NCBI RefSeq assembly: GCF_029893805.1
Contig: NZ_JARXYP010000002.1
Span: 5,642,001-5,706,000 of the forward strand
Origin: Streptomyces sp. SAI-135
GTDB lineage: Bacteria > Actinomycetota > Actinomycetes > Streptomycetales > Streptomycetaceae
Direction of reading: 5' to 3'
Length of the DNA: 64,000 bases
In this document: one piece after another, positions 17,565-27,673 of the stretch
How positions within the stretch are numbered: the first letter of the stretch is position 1
Layout: every line of letters starts with the position of its first letter
Program-made: the position numbers and the translations under genes
Notes under the pieces: model-generated
What the model was told of the DNA's origin: nothing
Databases searched by the model: none
What the model saw: the letters and a program-made list of their open reading frames with translations, nothing else

Positions 17565-18308
17565 CTAGAGATCGATGAGTTCCTGTCGTGGCTCCTCCCG
17601 CGGCGGTCCGGCTCCCGGCCGGGCCGCCGCGCGGCGTATCAGCCGCGTGCCGCCCATCCCGGCCGCGAACCCCACGGCGACCCCCGGCACCGCCCACCAG
17701 GCTCCGTCCGCGTCGCCCTCCTCACCGCCGCCTCCGTCCTGGAGTCCGCCCTCCCCGGCGCCGCCCAACAGTCCCGCCCGGTCCAGCTGATCGAAGGCGG
17801 CCCGTGACGCCCGGTGCCGGCGGATGTCGTCGTCCTGCCGCTCCGGCACCGGATCCGTACGCACCCACGGAGTGCCGTCCCCGGTCAGGAAGAGCTGGTC
17901 CTGTCGCTCCACGGCAACCTCGCTCCCGGGTGCCGAGTTCGTCTGCGGCCGGCCGCCGACACCCGTCAGCCCCCGCGTCACGGTCATCCGCACCGGTGGA
18001 CAGCGGCCCTCCTGCCAGGTGTCCGACACCCGCTCCGTGCCCGCGTACATCGGTCGGAGCAGCCGCCACAGGCGGGTGAAGTACGGCTCGTCGGACCGCA
18101 CGGCCTCCGTCCGGCCTGCGCCCCCGGTGACGACCATCGCCAGGTCGGGGTCGTCGAATCCCGTCTCCCACGCCGCAGGTGCCCCCGCGTCCGCCGCCCG
18201 GGCCGTCGGCGCCCCGAGCGCCATCACCGCCACGGCCACGGGTACGAGTGCCGATAACGCCCTGCGCCCTCCGAGCCACGGTGCTGTGCGTGTGTTCCGC
18301 ACGGTCAT
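17565..18308 (-). CDS. Exported bitopic protein, paralogue of 18364-19107, in ECF sigma cluster
   Basis: The ATG at 18308 has GAGGGGGAG just upstream; 247 residues. It has an N-terminal signal-type helix (ALSALVPVAVAVMALGAPTARA), an outer domain of about 150 residues, and a C-terminal transmembrane helix (WWAVPGVAVGFAAGMGG) followed by a basic tail ending RQELIDL. It aligns by eye with the neighbour upstream: SDEPYFTRLWRLL against SDEEYGELQRLL, and RQELIDL against RQELRDV. It is the last gene of the minus-strand ECF sigma cluster, 55 bases after its paralogue. Function unknown; a surface sensor or structural role is a guess. Confidence 0.8.
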   Translation of the reverse strand: MTVRNTRTAPWLGGRRALSALVPVAVAVMALGAPTARAADAGAPAAWETGFDDPDLAMVVTGGAGRTEAVRSDEPYFTRLWRLLRPMYAGTERVSDTWQEGRCPPVRMTVTRGLTGVGGRPQTNSAPGSEVAVERQDQLFLTGDGTPWVRTDPVPERQDDDIRRHRASRAAFDQLDRAGLLGGAGEGGLQDGGGGEEGDADGAWWAVPGVAVGFAAGMGGTRLIRRAAARPGAGPPREEPRQELIDL

Positions 18309-18363
18309 CTCCCCCTCGATCAACAAAGCCTCACTGTCTCAAGCTCGCGAAGACCTCCCTTCG

Positions 18364-19107
18364 TCACACATCACGCAGCTCCTGCCGCGGCCCCGGCTCC
18401 CGGCGCGGGCGCTCCCACCGCCTCCGCAGTGCCAAGGGCCGCAAGGTCAGGGCCAGTACGGCACCTGCCGCCAGACCGGGAAGCGACCACCACCACCCGG
18501 TGCCGTCGTACCCCGTCGCGCGGGGAGCAGCGGACGCCGAGGTCTTTGCCGTCCCCGTGGGCGCTGCCTCCGCCGAACCGTCCGCCGCCTGTTCCGGTGC
18601 CGGGAAGATGGCATGCCCCTCGCCTGAGATCGCGCCCATCACGCCCAAGTCATCAAGCAGCGAACGTAGTTGGTGCGACTCGTTGGCGCGGTGCCAGTGC
18701 CCGTTCACCGACTCCGGGACGTGCTCCGCCGTGTGTATCCACACCTCGTCCGTGTCGGCCAGAGGGAAGACCTGGTCGATGCGCCACGGTGAGACGTCGT
18801 GCGCCATCCAGGTGACGTTGATCTGACGGGCGGCGAGGAGGTTCGCCTCGGGCGGCTTGGTGCGGGTGCCCGTGCCTGGAGAGCCGAGCAACCGCTGCAA
18901 CTCTCCGTACTCCTCGTCGGAGTGGTACAGCGATGCCGTCTCCCCGCTCTCGGGCGAGACCACCAGCACACTCGTCGGCCCACCCGCCGACGCGGCGGAC
19001 GCCGCCCACACCGTCAGAGTCAGCGCCGCCGCCAACGCCCCCAGACCCGAGGCCAGTTCCCGACCTCGACCCCTCCAGCCAATCCGGCCACTCTCACGCC
19101 TCTTCAT
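18364..19107 (-). CDS. Exported bitopic protein with ECF-type promoter, paralogue of 17565-18308
   Basis: The ATG at 19107 (GGGGGTCGGC upstream) gives 247 residues, the same length as its paralogue. It has an N-terminal signal/anchor (LGALAAALTLTVWAASAASA), an outer domain with SDEEYGELQRLL and a His/Trp-rich part (NGHWHRANESH), then a C-terminal helix (WWWSLPGLAAGAVLALTL), a basic tail and RQELRDV. A promoter-like motif identical in layout to that before the sigma gene lies 58 bases upstream. It is therefore probably a direct target of the sigma factor encoded in the same cluster. Function unknown. Confidence 0.82.
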   Translation of the reverse strand: MKRRESGRIGWRGRGRELASGLGALAAALTLTVWAASAASAGGPTSVLVVSPESGETASLYHSDEEYGELQRLLGSPGTGTRTKPPEANLLAARQINVTWMAHDVSPWRIDQVFPLADTDEVWIHTAEHVPESVNGHWHRANESHQLRSLLDDLGVMGAISGEGHAIFPAPEQAADGSAEAAPTGTAKTSASAAPRATGYDGTGWWWSLPGLAAGAVLALTLRPLALRRRWERPRREPGPRQELRDV

Positions 19108-19164
19108 GCCGACCCCCAGCTGACGATCCCCGTGCGCCTCGTCCCCGAGCCGCGTGTCACTTCT

Positions 19165-19193
19165 GGTACACCGCCCGGCCCGCCGGGGTTCCC
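19165..19193 (-). promoter_or_regulatory. Predicted ECF promoter before the paralogous exported-protein genes
   Basis: On the minus strand GGGAACC (19193-19187) and GGTGTACC (19172-19165) are separated by 14 bases. The same two blocks with the same 14-base spacing occur before the ECF sigma gene (20735-20707), and GGCGGTGTACC is shared. The GGAAC first block is the usual ECF -35 type. It overlaps the 3' end and gap of the anti-sigma-like gene (ends 19206). Confidence 0.72.
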
Positions 19194-19205
19194 ACCCCGG
19201 GCGCA

Positions 19206-20097
19206 CTATTTCGGGGAACTCCCGGCACCACCGTTCATGGGCCCGCCCAGGGACTCAGCGATCTTCAGCGCCCGCTCCTTCGACGCCACGCCCTCCAGCC
19301 GCAGCGTCACGCTCGCCCCGCCGTCGCGCCGGATCCACAGCAGGGTCGGCCCGGCGGTCCGCTCCGTGCGGGTGAAGCGGTCACCGTCGTCGTCCACCAG
19401 CCACAGACCGAGCACATGCGGACGCGGGAACCACAGGGCGTGGTCCTGCACCCCGTCGGCCACGGGCCCGCCCAGCGCGATCCACTCCGGCGGTTCGCGC
19501 AAGGTCTTGGTGAATGCGGGGTCGAGCCGCCCCAGGAACTCGTCCAGCCGGACCGTGTGCCCGCCCTCGCGCCAGCACAGGCTCACCACGAACCGCCCCC
19601 GCGGCTCGGCCGACACCGTCACCGTGCCCACAGGGCCGAGCGCCTCCGGCACCAGCGGTTCGAATCCCGCCCGCCGCTCGGCCTGCGCGAGCGACACCGA
19701 GCGCCCGCATCCGGGCACCTCGGCCCCCGGCGAGGGCACCGCCGACGGGTCGTACCGCACCTCGACCCCGCCGAAGTCGATCCAGTCCAGGACGGCCGCC
19801 CGCACCGGAGGCGTGAGCGCGAGGACCGCCAGCAGCCCGCACAGGGTCGCGGTCAGCGAACGCCACCGTGCCCGCGTCCACCGCCGCACCGCCCGCAACC
19901 GCTCACCGGGACCCGGCCCCTGGGCCACCGGAACCGGCAGCCGCTCGGCGAGTATCTGCTCCAGCACCCGCTCGACCATCGACTCGGACCCGGCCGAGCC
20001 CGGCGCGTCCAGCGAACGCCCGAGTGCCCGCAGCTCCTCGGGCAACCGGGAGCCACGCTCCCGCGGACCCTCGCCGGTGCCCTCATCGCCGTAGGGC

Positions 20098-20114
<17 letters not shown>
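19206..20114 (-). CDS. Membrane protein following ECF sigma gene, probable anti-sigma factor
   Basis: A 302-residue protein whose start overlaps the sigma gene end by 17 bases (ATG at 20114; 20111 also possible). Residues 1-84 are polar and charged, as expected for a cytoplasmic sigma-binding part. One transmembrane helix follows (SLTATLCGLLAVLALTPPV, about 86-104), then an outer domain of about 195 residues with two cysteines. I see no HxxxCxxC zinc motif of ZAS anti-sigma factors, so the anti-sigma role rests on gene order, coupling and topology. It is followed by the two paralogous exported proteins. Confidence 0.75.
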
Positions 20115-21814
<1,700 letters not shown>

Positions 21815-22000
21815 TCGCCGCCCCGGCCCGCCCGCCTCGGCGGCGGGCACCGGGCGTACCACCGCACACCAGCACCACCGGGCAGAGCGCTGCACATCAC
21901 TATGCCTGCGCCTGCCCACAGCACAGCCGTGGCCGTACAGTCGATAGCCGGACGGCTGGGAACGAATCCGGCAGGACGACAGGGACGAACAGGAGACGAC

Positions 22001-22585
22001 GTGGGGACCGTAACGATCGGTGTGTCGATCGCGGTCCCGGAGCCTCACGGCAGCCTGCTCCAGGAGCGGCGTGCGGGCTTCGGCGACGCCGCGGCTCACG
22101 GCATCCCCACCCATGTCACCCTGCTGCCGCCCACAGAGGTCGCGGACACCGCGCTGCCCGCCATCGAGGCGCACCTCACCGAGGTCGCCGCGGCGGGCCG
22201 GCCGTTCCCGATGAAGCTGGCCGGCACCGGCACCTTCCGGCCGCTGTCACCCGTCGTGTTCGTCCAGGTCGCCCAGGGCGCCGAGGCCTGCACCTGGCTC
22301 CAGAAGCAGGTCCGTGACGCCTCCGGGCCGGTCGCACGGGAACTCCAGTTCCCCTACCACCCGCACGTCACGGTGGCCCACGGCATCGAGGAGGCGGCCA
22401 TGGACCGCGCCTTCGAGCAGCTCGCCGACTTCGAGGCCGAGTGGCCGTGCACCGGCTTCGCGCTCTACGAACAGGGTGCCGACGGGGTGTGGCGCAAGCT
22501 GCGCGAGTTCACCTTCGGAGGCTCGATCGTGCCGCCTCAGGCGGGTCATGTGGAGCGCGGCTCCCTGCCCACGAGCCAGCTGTAA
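22001..22585 (+). CDS. 2H phosphoesterase / 2'-5' RNA ligase family protein
   Basis: GTG at 22001 follows AGGAGACGAC; 194 residues. The two HxT signatures of the 2H superfamily are present as THVTLLPP (about residue 42) and HPHVTVAHG (about residue 122). This superfamily includes RNA ligases and cyclic nucleotide phosphodiesterases acting on 2',3'-cyclic phosphate ends. The gene follows trpS after 186 bases in the same direction; that gap shows no clear terminator. Whether it acts on RNA or a small cyclic phosphate cannot be told from sequence. Confidence 0.87.
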   Translation: MGTVTIGVSIAVPEPHGSLLQERRAGFGDAAAHGIPTHVTLLPPTEVADTALPAIEAHLTEVAAAGRPFPMKLAGTGTFRPLSPVVFVQVAQGAEACTWLQKQVRDASGPVARELQFPYHPHVTVAHGIEEAAMDRAFEQLADFEAEWPCTGFALYEQGADGVWRKLREFTFGGSIVPPQAGHVERGSLPTSQL

Positions 22586-22597
22586 CTCCTGGTACAG

Positions 22598-22697
22598 CCG
22601 CCGTACCTCCCGTCACAACAGCCATACCTACCGCCCCAACGGCCATACCTGTCACCCACAACGGCCATACCTAAGGTGACAACAGCCACACCCGGAG
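22598..22697 (+). repeat. Degenerate direct repeats with CAACGGCCATACCT core
   Basis: Four to five imperfect copies of a roughly 20-24 base unit containing CCATACCT or CCGTACCT occur at about 22609, 22621, 22645 and 22669. They lie between the convergent 2H phosphoesterase and the SDR gene. There is no clean hairpin; the array fills the gap between the two stop codons. Confidence 0.7.
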
Positions 22698-23453
22698 TCA
22701 CAGCGGCAGCCGACGGAACACCGCCCGCGGCACATGCCGAAGCGCCGACATCACCACCCGCAGTGCTCCCGGCACCCACACCGTCTCGGAGCGGCGCCGC
22801 AGGCCCAGCTCGATCGCCGTCGCGACGGCCTCCGGAGTGGTCGCGAGGGGCGCCTCCTCCAGGCCGGCCGTCATCCTCGACCGCACGAACCCCGGCCGGA
22901 CGACCATCACGTGCACGCCCGTCCCGTGCAGGGCGTCGCCCAGCCCTTGAGTGAAGACGTCGAGCCCGGCCTTGCTGGAGCCGTAGATGAAGTCGGCGCG
23001 GCGGGCGCGCTCGCCGGCGACGGAGGAGAGCACGACGAGCGAGCCGTGCCCCTGGGCCTGCAACGCGCGCGCGGACACCAGGCCGGCCGAGACGGCGCCC
23101 GTGTAGTTGGTCTGTGCCACCCGCACCGCGGCCACCGGCTCGCGCTCGTCGTGGGCCTGATCGCCGAGGATCCCGAAGGCGAGCAGCACCATGTCGACGT
23201 CGCCCTCGGCGAAGACCTTGCCCAGCACCGCCTCGTGCGACTCGGGCTCCAGCGCGTCGAAGGCGACGGTGTGAACCTCGGCCCCCAGGGTGCGCAGTTC
23301 CGCTGCGGCCGCCTCCAGGCCGGGGGAGGGGCGCCCCGCCAGCCACACCGTGCGGGTGCGCCGGACGACGAGGCGGCGGACGGTGGCCAGTGCGATCTCG
23401 GACGTACCGCCGAGGACGAGCAGGGACTGGGGAATGCCGAAGGCGTCCTTCAC
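22698..23453 (-). CDS. SDR oxidoreductase, DprE2-like (decaprenylphosphoryl-2-keto-ribose reductase)
   Basis: Short-chain dehydrogenase of 251 residues with the cofactor motif VLGGTSEIALAT and catalytic residues in VLSSVAGE (Ser) and YGSSK (Tyr, Lys). The GGTSEIA form of the glycine motif and the length fit DprE2. That enzyme reduces the keto intermediate in converting decaprenylphosphoryl ribose to arabinose. The upstream partner at 23553-24950 is DprE1-like, which supports the call. GTG at 23453 follows AAGGAG. Streptomyces cell walls are not of the arabinogalactan type, so the product or its use may differ. Confidence 0.82.
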   Translation of the reverse strand: MKDAFGIPQSLLVLGGTSEIALATVRRLVVRRTRTVWLAGRPSPGLEAAAAELRTLGAEVHTVAFDALEPESHEAVLGKVFAEGDVDMVLLAFGILGDQAHDEREPVAAVRVAQTNYTGAVSAGLVSARALQAQGHGSLVVLSSVAGERARRADFIYGSSKAGLDVFTQGLGDALHGTGVHVMVVRPGFVRSRMTAGLEEAPLATTPEAVATAIELGLRRRSETVWVPGALRVVMSALRHVPRAVFRRLPL

Positions 23454-23492
23454 GAGCAGCTCCTTGGGAGGGCGGAGGGCCGGGGTGGGGCA

Positions 23493-23556
23493 GGGGGCTC
23501 AAAGTCCTCAGAGGGCTCAGGGGGCTCAAAGTCCTCAGAGGGCTCAGGGGGCTCAG
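23493..23556 (+). repeat. 27-bp tandem repeat, two full copies plus partial third
   Basis: Two identical units (23493-23519 and 23520-23546), each starting GGGGGCTCAAAG and ending GAGGGCTCA, are followed by a partial third that runs into the stop codon of the DprE1-like gene (23553). It is the whole space between the two Dpr genes, so it lies inside their common transcript. Confidence 0.85.
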
Positions 23557-24950
23557 AGGGTGAGGCGGCGGGACAGGTCGGAGGTGAACACCCCGCGCGG
23601 ATCCAGCTCCGCACGCAGCGCACGGAAGGCATCGAGGCGCGGGTACATCGCGGCGAGCAGCTCCGGCCGCAGCCGGGAGTCCTCGGCGAGGCAGACCCGC
23701 CCGCCGGCCGCGGCCACCTCCTCGTCCAGCGCGTCGAGGAGGGCGCCCAGGCCCGGCAGGGCGGCCGGGACATCCAGGGCCAGGGTCCAGCCGGGGGCCG
23801 GGAAGGAGAGCCAGCCGGGGTCGGCGTCGCCGAACCGCTGGAGGACGGCGAGAGCGGACGGGCAGCGCTGTCCGGAGAGCCGCCGCACGATCCGGCGCAG
23901 GGTCTCCTCCTGGCCGAGTCCGACGACGAACTGGTAGCGCACCAGGCCGCCGCGGCCGTAGATCCGGTTCCAGTGGGGCACGCCGTCCAGGGGATGGAAG
24001 AAGGCGTTGATCCTCTGCAGCCGGCCGGTACGCGCGCGTGACGCCCTCCGGTACCGGAGCTCGTTGAACAGCCCCACGGTCGTGCGGTTGACGAGCCCCT
24101 CGGGCAGCAAGGCGGGAAGGAAGGCAGGCAGCAAGGCGAGCGGTGCCGGGAGGCGCGGGGGCCGAAAGGCGAGCGGGTCCCTGCGCGCGCGTGGGCCGCC
24201 GGAGAGCAGCCCCGGCGCCTCCAGGGCCTCCAGCGGCGCGTGGTCGCCCCGGGTCAGCACCGCCCGTCCGGTGGCGGCCCCGCGGGCCAGCAGGTCGATC
24301 CAGGCGACCGAGTAGCGGTGACCGCGGTCCCCGGTCGTCAGACGGGCCATCAGGTCGTCCAGGTCCCGCGTGCGTTCTGTGGCGACCGACATCAGCGAGG
24401 TCTCGACCGGCTGGAGCTGGACCGTCGCGGTGAGGATCATCCCGGTCAGGCCCATGCCTCCGGTGGTCGCGTCGAACAGGGGCGTGCCCCGGCGCACGGT
24501 GCGGATCCCGCCGTCGGCGGTGAGGAGTTCGAAGGACAGCACATGGCGGGAGAAGGAGCCGGACACGGGGTGGTTCCTGCCGTGGACGTCCGCGCCGATC
24601 GCGCCGCCGACCGTGACGTAGCGGGTGCCGGGCGCCACCGGCACGAACCAGCCGAGCGGCAGCAGCACCTCCATGATCCGGTGCAGGGAGACGCCGGCGT
24701 CGCACAGCACGGTGCCGCCCTCGGCGTCGATCGCGTGCACACGGTTCAGCGCGGTCACGTCGAAGACCGCGCCGCCGGCGTTCTGCGCCGCGTCCCCACA
24801 GGCCCGCCCAAGGCCTCTCGGGATGCCGCCGCGGGCCCCGCTGCCCCGGACGGCGGCCACGGCCTCCTCGTAGCTCCGCAGGCGGATCGGACGGGCCGCG
24901 GTGGGAGCGGTGCGGCCCCATCCCGTGACGGGAACGGTGTCGGCAGACAT
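23553..24950 (-). CDS. FAD-binding oxidase, DprE1-like (decaprenylphosphoryl-ribose 2'-oxidase)
   Basis: A 465-residue VAO-type flavoprotein. Family features include GLGRACGDAAQN, the FAD loop YVTVGGAIGADVHGRNH, FFHPLDGVPHWNRIYG, RYQFVVG and the C-terminal AEDSR...MYPRLD and DPRGVFTSDLSRRL. All of these match the layout of mycobacterial DprE1. In the segment FPAPGWTLALDV, residue 391 is Ala where M. tuberculosis DprE1 has Cys387, the residue attacked by benzothiazinones. It is transcribed ahead of the DprE2-like gene. The role in a non-mycolate actinomycete is unclear; it may serve a minor arabinose-containing glycan or lipid. Confidence 0.85.
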   Translation of the reverse strand: MSADTVPVTGWGRTAPTAARPIRLRSYEEAVAAVRGSGARGGIPRGLGRACGDAAQNAGGAVFDVTALNRVHAIDAEGGTVLCDAGVSLHRIMEVLLPLGWFVPVAPGTRYVTVGGAIGADVHGRNHPVSGSFSRHVLSFELLTADGGIRTVRRGTPLFDATTGGMGLTGMILTATVQLQPVETSLMSVATERTRDLDDLMARLTTGDRGHRYSVAWIDLLARGAATGRAVLTRGDHAPLEALEAPGLLSGGPRARRDPLAFRPPRLPAPLALLPAFLPALLPEGLVNRTTVGLFNELRYRRASRARTGRLQRINAFFHPLDGVPHWNRIYGRGGLVRYQFVVGLGQEETLRRIVRRLSGQRCPSALAVLQRFGDADPGWLSFPAPGWTLALDVPAALPGLGALLDALDEEVAAAGGRVCLAEDSRLRPELLAAMYPRLDAFRALRAELDPRGVFTSDLSRRLTL

Positions 24951-25163
24951 GCCGGTGACCGTATCGCCGCTATTGCGGTAATTCGTTCGTAAACCTCGAC
25001 GACTCCGCGAGACGGGTGATTAGTGGGATGTCACTCCATATGGCCGGTACTCGGTCCACGGCAGCTCGCCCACCGTCATCGCCCTGGCCCGACACATGCC
25101 GCCGTCAGGCGTTTTCGGGGGTACTCACACATCGGTCTTCCGCGCGGAGGGCAAGATCCGATC

Positions 25164-26075
25164 ATGGACTGGCTGAAGAGACTCCCCGTCGTCGGGCCGC
25201 TCTGGGTGCGCCTGACGGCCACGCACGCGTGGCGGTCGTACGAACGGCTGGACCGGGTGAAGTGGACCCGGCTGGCCGCCGCGATGACGTTCACCAGCTT
25301 CGTCGCGCTGTTCCCGCTGCTCACGGTGGCCGCCGCCATCGCCGCCGTCACGCTCAGCACCCAGCAGCAGAACGACCTGCAGGACAAGATCGCCGACCAG
25401 GTGCCCGGCATCTCCGACCAGCTGAACATCGACGACCTGGTGCAGAACGCCGGCACCGTCGGCCTCATCGCCGCGGCCGCCCTGCTCTTCACGGGCATCG
25501 GCTGGGCCGGCTCGACGCGCGAGTGTCTGCGCGCGGTGTGGGAGCTGCCCGACGAGGACGAGAACGTGATCCTGCGCAAGGGCAAGGACCTGGGCATCCT
25601 GGTCGGGCTCGGCGGCGCCGTCCTGGTCACGCTCGCCATCTCCACCGTCGCCTCCGCGCTGGTCGACTGGATCGGCGGGCAGCTCGGCCTCCAGGAGGGC
25701 GGCGCGGGCCGGGCCCTGCTGCAGGCCGCCGCGTTCGTCATCGCCGTACTCGCCGACTTCCTGCTCCTGCTGTACGTCCTGACCCTGCTGCCCGGGGTCG
25801 AGCCGGGACGCCGCCGCCTGTTCGTCGCCGCGCTGACCGGCGCGGTCGGCTTCGAGCTGCTGAAGCTGCTGCTGAGCGGCTACATGCAGGGCGTGGCGAC
25901 GAAGAGCATGTACGGCGCGTTCGGCGTCCCCGTCGCCCTGCTGCTGTGGATCAACTTCACGGCGAAACTGGTGCTGTTCTGCGCCGCGTGGACGGCGACG
26001 GGGAGCAAGGAGCGGGAGCTCACGGACGGGGCGAGCGACGACGTACCAGATCCGGCAGCGGCCACCGGCGGTTGA
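25164..26075 (+). CDS. YihY/BrkB family membrane protein
   Basis: ATG at 25164 follows GGAGGGCAAG; 303 residues. It has about six hydrophobic helices and the family pattern RLAAAMTFTSFVALFPLLTVAAA near the N-terminus, then YGAFGVPVALLLWINFTAKLVLFCAAW near the C-terminus. The family is often annotated as ribonuclease BN or virulence factor BrkB, but it is a membrane protein of uncertain role. Its last 56 bases overlap the end of the convergent DD-carboxypeptidase gene. The 213-base gap upstream (24951-25163), shared with the divergent DprE1-like gene, must carry both promoters; I see no clear motif. Confidence 0.88.
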   Translation: MDWLKRLPVVGPLWVRLTATHAWRSYERLDRVKWTRLAAAMTFTSFVALFPLLTVAAAIAAVTLSTQQQNDLQDKIADQVPGISDQLNIDDLVQNAGTVGLIAAAALLFTGIGWAGSTRECLRAVWELPDEDENVILRKGKDLGILVGLGGAVLVTLAISTVASALVDWIGGQLGLQEGGAGRALLQAAAFVIAVLADFLLLLYVLTLLPGVEPGRRRLFVAALTGAVGFELLKLLLSGYMQGVATKSMYGAFGVPVALLLWINFTAKLVLFCAAWTATGSKERELTDGASDDVPDPAAATGG

Positions 26076-27315
26076 CGAGGTACGCGGCGCCCGCGAGAAG
26101 CACGAGCAGGCCGCCGGCGATCGCGAAGGCGGTCTCCATGCCGCGGGAGCCGCCGTCGGCCGTGGCGGACGCCACGGGCTGGTCCGAGGCCCCGGGGCCC
26201 CCGGACTGGCCGGAGCCGCCGGAGCCGCCCCCCGCCTGTCCGGAGGTCCCCGGCTGCGCCGCGCCCTTCGGCGGCACCAGCTCGCCCACCGGCTCGACCT
26301 TGCCGGCCGCCTTGAAGCCCCAGTCGAAGAGCTTCGCGGTCTCCTTGTAGACCTCGTTGTGCCCTTCCTTGGACGGGTTCATGACGGTGACGAGCAGCAC
26401 CCTGCCATTGCGCTCGGCGACCCCGGTGAAGGTGGCGCCCGCGTTGGTGGTGTTGCCGTTCTTCACACCTGCGATGCCCTGGTACTGCGAGATGTCGTAG
26501 TCGCCGCTCAGCAGCCGGTTGGTGTTCTGGATCTCGAAGGGCTTGCGGACGGTCTTGCCCTTCTTGTTCTTCTTCGTCTCGCCCGGGAACTTCGCGGTGA
26601 CCGTCGAGCAGTACTCGCGGAAGTCCTTCTTCTGCAGCCCTGAGCGGGCGAACAGGGTCAGGTCGTAGGCGGAGGAGACCTGACCGGGAGCGTCGTAGCC
26701 GTCGGGGCTGACCACGTGCGTGTCGAGGGCCTGGAGCTCCTCGGCGTGCTCGTTCATCTCCGCGACGGTCTTGGCGACGCCCTTGTTCATCGCCGACAGG
26801 ACGTGCACCGCGTCGTTGCCGGAGCGAAGGAAGACGCCGAGCCACAGATCGTGCACCGTGTACGTCTCGCCCTCCTTTATCCCGACCAGGCTGGAGCCGG
26901 CGCCCATGCCCGCGAGGTCGGTGGGGACGACCTTGTGCTTCTCGGTCTTGGCGAACTTCGGCAGCAGGGTGTCCGCGAAGAGCATCTTCATGGTGCTCGC
27001 CGGGGGCAGCCGCCAGTGCGCGTTGTGCGAGGCGAGCACATCACCGGACTCGGCGTCGGTGACGATCCAGGACCGCGCGGTGATGTCCTTGGGCAGCACC
27101 GGCACCCCGCTCGCGAGATTGACCTGGGTGCCCGCCTGGCCGAGCCGTGTGCCGCCCACGGTCGACATGCGCGCCGGGGGAGTGGCGCTCGGGGACGCGC
27201 TGGGCGTGGGACCGGGGGCCGCCAGGGCGACCGGCGCGGTCAGCGCGAGGGAGGACAGGGCGGCGGAGGTGACCAGCAGGGATCGCCCGGCGGTCTTCTT
27301 CAGGGGTGCGGACAC
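26020..27315 (-). CDS. D-alanyl-D-alanine carboxypeptidase (PBP5-like, membrane anchored)
   Basis: Penicillin-binding protein of 431 residues that trims the terminal D-Ala from peptidoglycan stem peptides outside the cell. The active-site motifs are PASTMKM (Ser-x-x-Lys), LRSGNDAV (SxN) and VKNGNTT (Lys-x-Gly). It has an N-terminal signal peptide ending near APVALAAP, a Pro/Ser linker, the catalytic domain, a Gly/Ser-rich stretch, and a C-terminal helix (FAIAGGLLVLLAGAAYLV) with a basic tail. I chose GTG at 27315 because it begins a proper signal peptide; no strong ribosome site is seen. Its 3' end overlaps the BrkB-like gene by 56 bases. Confidence 0.92.
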   Translation of the reverse strand: MSAPLKKTAGRSLLVTSAALSSLALTAPVALAAPGPTPSASPSATPPARMSTVGGTRLGQAGTQVNLASGVPVLPKDITARSWIVTDAESGDVLASHNAHWRLPPASTMKMLFADTLLPKFAKTEKHKVVPTDLAGMGAGSSLVGIKEGETYTVHDLWLGVFLRSGNDAVHVLSAMNKGVAKTVAEMNEHAEELQALDTHVVSPDGYDAPGQVSSAYDLTLFARSGLQKKDFREYCSTVTAKFPGETKKNKKGKTVRKPFEIQNTNRLLSGDYDISQYQGIAGVKNGNTTNAGATFTGVAERNGRVLLVTVMNPSKEGHNEVYKETAKLFDWGFKAAGKVEPVGELVPPKGAAQPGTSGQAGGGSGGSGQSGGPGASDQPVASATADGGSRGMETAFAIAGGLLVLLAGAAYLVNRRWPLPDLVRRRSPRP

Positions 27316-27406
27316 GCTCAGGAACGTACATGCCGCGGACGGCGAACTCCCAGCGCCCTGCCCACCCCGGCCGCCGGACCGGACGGTGGCCCGCGATACT
27401 GGACCC

Positions 27407-27667
27407 ATGAAGCTCAGCCGCCCCGTCTCCTGGTTCCTGCTCGCCTTCGGGGTGTGGAGCTGGATCATCTGGATCACTTTCGTCAAGAACCTCGTCAAGG
27501 ACGCCAGCGGGCTCGCGTTCGACGACGCGGGCGACCCGACGGGGTACTTCTGGGTGCACCTGCTGCTGGCCGTCGTCTCCTTCGTATTGGGGACGGTCGT
27601 CGGGCTCATCGGGTTGCGTGGGGTGCGCGCACTGCGCCGGAACTCACAGCCGACCCCGGAGAGTTAG
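27407..27667 (+). CDS. SCO4848 family small membrane protein
   Basis: An 86-residue protein with two transmembrane helices (VSWFLLAFGVWSWIIWITFV and VHLLLAVVSFVLGTVVGLIGL) and a basic C-terminus. It matches the conserved Streptomyces family named after SCO4848. GATACT lies six bases before the ATG and resembles a -10 box, so the transcript may be leaderless. It is divergent from the DD-carboxypeptidase (91 bases between starts) and six bases ahead of the metallophosphoesterase gene, probably co-transcribed with it. Function unknown. Confidence 0.85.
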   Translation: MKLSRPVSWFLLAFGVWSWIIWITFVKNLVKDASGLAFDDAGDPTGYFWVHLLLAVVSFVLGTVVGLIGLRGVRALRRNSQPTPES

Positions 27668-27673
27668 CAGACC

